Notes under the pieces: model-generated
What the model was told of the DNA's origin: nothing
The model's input: the letters and a program-made list of their open reading frames with translations, nothing else
The model's database searches: none
NCBI RefSeq assembly: GCF_003347605.1
Contig: NZ_QDFZ01000003.1
Span: 248,001-312,000 of the forward strand
Length of the DNA stretch: 64,000 bases
DNA from: Chryseobacterium sp. KLBC 52
GTDB taxonomy: Bacteria > Bacteroidota > Bacteroidia > Flavobacteriales > Weeksellaceae
Direction of reading: 5' to 3'
Program-made: the position numbers and the translations under genes
Shown here: positions 62,172 through 64,000 of the stretch, piece by piece
How the letters are laid out: each line of letters starts with the position of its first letter
How positions within the stretch are numbered: the stretch's first letter is position 1

Positions 62172-63035
62172 TTATTGTTTGATGACTTTTTCTGTTTTGG
62201 AAGTTCCGTCTGAAAAGTCTACTTTTAATAAATAGGTTCCTTTGGGAAGGGAAGAGATATCTGTAGTTTCAGAATTGTTTGTACTTATAGTTTTACCTGA
62301 GATATCAATTACAGATGTTGTTTTGATTTTTTTATCTGTTTTAATGCTGACTGTGCCTTTTGTAGGATTCGGATAAACTGAAAGGTTATCCGCTTTTGTT
62401 TTTGAAATTTCAGCTGTACCAAGAGTTCCGTTAGCGATAACCTGTACATCATCAATAGAAACCGCATCTGCATCATTGGCAACATACTGGAACCGTATTT
62501 TTACGTTAGCCTGCCCTACATATGCAGCAAGACTTTTCTGTACAGTAACCGTATTATAAAAATCCGTATCAATATTACCATCACCGTCATCGGTAAAACC
62601 AGGTTCGCTGTCTTCATTCCAGAGAGTGGTCCAGCTGGTTCCTCCGTCTGTGGAAATTTGTGCCAGCAGGTTTCCCTGATTAAGACTTATCATATATCCC
62701 CAGCCAACTTTTACTTTGAAGCTAAAGGTAGGGCTTGTAGCTCCAACCAGAGTGAAGGTTGGGCTTACAAGATTTGCGGTATTGGCTCCGGATATCCAGT
62801 CAATCGTAGCTGAATTGTTTCCAGCGATAGTAAATCTTGTTTTTAATTCAATTGAAGAAGCGGAACTGCCGGAAAAAACATTGCCTGTTAAGTCCCATGC
62901 TCTGGATGCATTGGTGTTTGATTTTGTCCATCCTGCAGGAGGGAATGTTGCTCCTTCAAAATTTTCCGAAAGTAAAGTCTGCGCATTCCCCAATATAGAA
63001 GAGGCTAAGAACATGAATAGTAATTTTGTTTTCAT
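62172..63035 (-). CDS. T9SS cargo with choice-of-anchor J (cleaved-adhesin-like) domain
   Basis: A 287-residue secreted protein. The signal peptide MKTKLLFMFLASSILGNAQ is followed by a MAM-like jelly-roll domain of the choice-of-anchor J/cleaved-adhesin type (LLSENFEGATFPPAGWTKSN, SPTFTLVGATSPTFSFKVKVGWGY, GTSWTTLWNEDSEPG, KIRFQYVANDADAVSIDDVQV; cited in parts). The T9SS type A tail starts at VYPNPTKGTVSI (about 218) and ends KTEKVIKQ. Such domains bind carbohydrates or protein partners at the surface. The tail is complete, so outer-membrane export through T9SS is expected. Confidence 0.9.
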   Translation of the reverse strand: MKTKLLFMFLASSILGNAQTLLSENFEGATFPPAGWTKSNTNASRAWDLTGNVFSGSSASSIELKTRFTIAGNNSATIDWISGANTANLVSPTFTLVGATSPTFSFKVKVGWGYMISLNQGNLLAQISTDGGTSWTTLWNEDSEPGFTDDGDGNIDTDFYNTVTVQKSLAAYVGQANVKIRFQYVANDADAVSIDDVQVIANGTLGTAEISKTKADNLSVYPNPTKGTVSIKTDKKIKTTSVIDISGKTISTNNSETTDISSLPKGTYLLKVDFSDGTSKTEKVIKQ

Positions 63036-63121
63036 TTGATTTACGTTTAAAGTTGTAAGTAAATGTAATGAAAAAATGAAAATAATTACTTGTTTTTTAA
63101 TTATTTATAAATATTTGTTAA

Positions 63122-64000
63122 TTATGAGCTGCATGAAAGAGTGGAGCATCCGGCTGTATCATCGTATCCGGCCGGTCTTTTTACACAGAACTCAGGATAC
63201 ATTTCCTGATATGGATTTTCTAGAGCTTTAGTGAGTTTTTCCAGCATCTCTTTTTTGCCATTGCTGATCTCTTCAATACATTCATAGAGAAGATAATTTC
63301 GGAGGATAAATGCTGGATTTGTTTTTTCCATCATGGCTAAAGAGTCTTCTCCCGAAATAGAGTTTAAAGCTTTTCTCGCTTCATAGCTTTTGATGAAACT
63401 ATTTAGCTTTTCCAGCTTTTCTTCATTCAGAATAATATAAGAGACATCTTTAAAATGTTCTGATATATTTGTGCTTTGGTTTATTTTTTTCAGTTGATTG
63501 AAAAACAAGGTGTAATCCAACTGAAGTTCCTGCATAAGACCCTGCCAGTTGGTGAAAAACTCTTCATCTTCTTTTCTCAGCTGATCAAAACCGAACTTTT
63601 TACAGAGCATCTGGTCGTGAGCTTCCCAAAAATAAGTTCCGAAATTATTTAAAGTATCTTCTAAAAATTTTTCATCTTTGATTAATGGATGAAGAGCATT
63701 GGCCAGCTGCCAAAGATTCCATTGAGCGATCTGTCCCTGTTTCCCGAAAGCATATCTTCTTCCCGGAAGGTCTGTTGTGTTGGGTGTAAAATTCAAATCA
63801 TATTCGTCCATCATGGAATAGGGGCCGTAATCAATCGTTAATCCGAGAACGGACATGTTGTCTGTATTCATTACTCCGTGTACAAAGCCTACTCTGAACC
63901 ATTCAACCATCAAGTCGGCAGTCCGGGTACATATATTTTCAAAGAAGTCTCTGTATTTTTTGTCGTCAGTTGATGTAATTTCCGGATAGTAGTTTTCAAT
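63122..64000 (-). CDS. selO: Protein adenylyltransferase SelO, N-terminal part outside window
   Basis: The frame is open to the last base of the window, so only the C-terminal 292 residues are seen. The N-terminal part, including most of the pseudokinase core, lies outside. Diagnostic block: VEWFRVGFVHGVMNTDNMSVLGLTIDYGPYSMMDEYD, which carries the catalytic/metal-binding His-Asn-Asp residues (GVMNTDN and DYGP; cited in part). RRYAFGKQGQIAQWNLWQLA follows. SelO transfers AMP to protein Ser/Thr/Tyr residues. The tail ends AGCSTLSCSS; the penultimate Cys lies where eukaryotic SelO has selenocysteine. Confidence 0.92.
   Translation of the reverse strand: MENYYPEITSTDDKKYRDFFENICTRTADLMVEWFRVGFVHGVMNTDNMSVLGLTIDYGPYSMMDEYDLNFTPNTTDLPGRRYAFGKQGQIAQWNLWQLANALHPLIKDEKFLEDTLNNFGTYFWEAHDQMLCKKFGFDQLRKEDEEFFTNWQGLMQELQLDYTLFFNQLKKINQSTNISEHFKDVSYIILNEEKLEKLNSFIKSYEARKALNSISGEDSLAMMEKTNPAFILRNYLLYECIEEISNGKKEMLEKLTKALENPYQEMYPEFCVKRPAGYDDTAGCSTLSCSS

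Overview
The window looks like chromosomal DNA of a flavobacterium, most likely Chryseobacterium or a close relative in the Weeksellaceae (Bacteroidota). The signs are low GC, type IX secretion (T9SS) sorting tails, GLPGLI and DUF3078 proteins, an alternative complex III operon, NADP-dependent glutamate dehydrogenase, S46 dipeptidyl-peptidase, and promoters of the Bacteroidota form TTTG-N19/20-TAnnTTTG. No rRNA, tRNA, CRISPR array, transposase or prophage gene was seen. Most of it is ordinary core genome. Accessory character is concentrated in 1-17.6 kb and in a few isolated genes. All calls were made by eye from sequence and family knowledge; no database search was run.

Layout. 1-2.4 kb: 3' part of a membrane/barrel protein of the kind found beside ECF sigma factors, then a T9SS cargo protein. 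2.8-4.3 kb: YifB/ComM-type AAA ATPase. 4.8-8.3 kb: a free-standing adenylation-thiolation-reductase (NRPS-like) enzyme, a small orphan protein and a nested palindromic repeat. 8.6-13.2 kb: spondin-domain lipoprotein, YdeI/OmdA-like protein, S46 peptidase, META lipoprotein. 13.3-17.6 kb: a three-gene secreted-protein cassette with a LytTR response regulator upstream whose phospho-acceptor Asp is Glu. 17.8-21.7 kb: hflX-DUF4919-Na+/H+ antiporter-AlkD operon. 21.8-27.3 kb: lipoprotein, two related envelope proteins, DUF6122-like protein, ChaA antiporter. 27.4-31.6 kb: truncated haemoglobin, aerolysin-like lipoprotein, Kir channel plus YkgJ-type Cys-cluster protein, small Lys-tailed protein, DUF1801 protein. 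31.7-37.5 kb: gdhA, dprA, rhomboid protease, two tandem DUF3078 proteins. 37.6-41.9 kb: suf Fe-S assembly genes (A-type carrier, sufB, sufC, sufD). 42.1-51.5 kb: GLPGLI pair, YpfJ-like metallopeptidase, LTA-synthase-like sulfatase, ribH with a TPR protein, apt with a lipoprotein, and an unknown secreted protein. 51.6-60.0 kb: complete actABCDEF operon. 60.2-64 kb: SPOR protein, polytopic membrane protein, T9SS adhesin-like protein, and the C-terminal part of SelO.

How the genes fit together. The act operon encodes the quinol-oxidising respiratory complex, with a hexahaem ActA. The suf genes supply its Fe-S clusters among others. The S46 peptidase and gdhA suit a peptide- and amino-acid-degrading lifestyle. 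The best candidates for undescribed biology are the 13.3-17.6 kb cassette with its atypical regulator, the A-T-R reductase, and the aerolysin-like lipoprotein.
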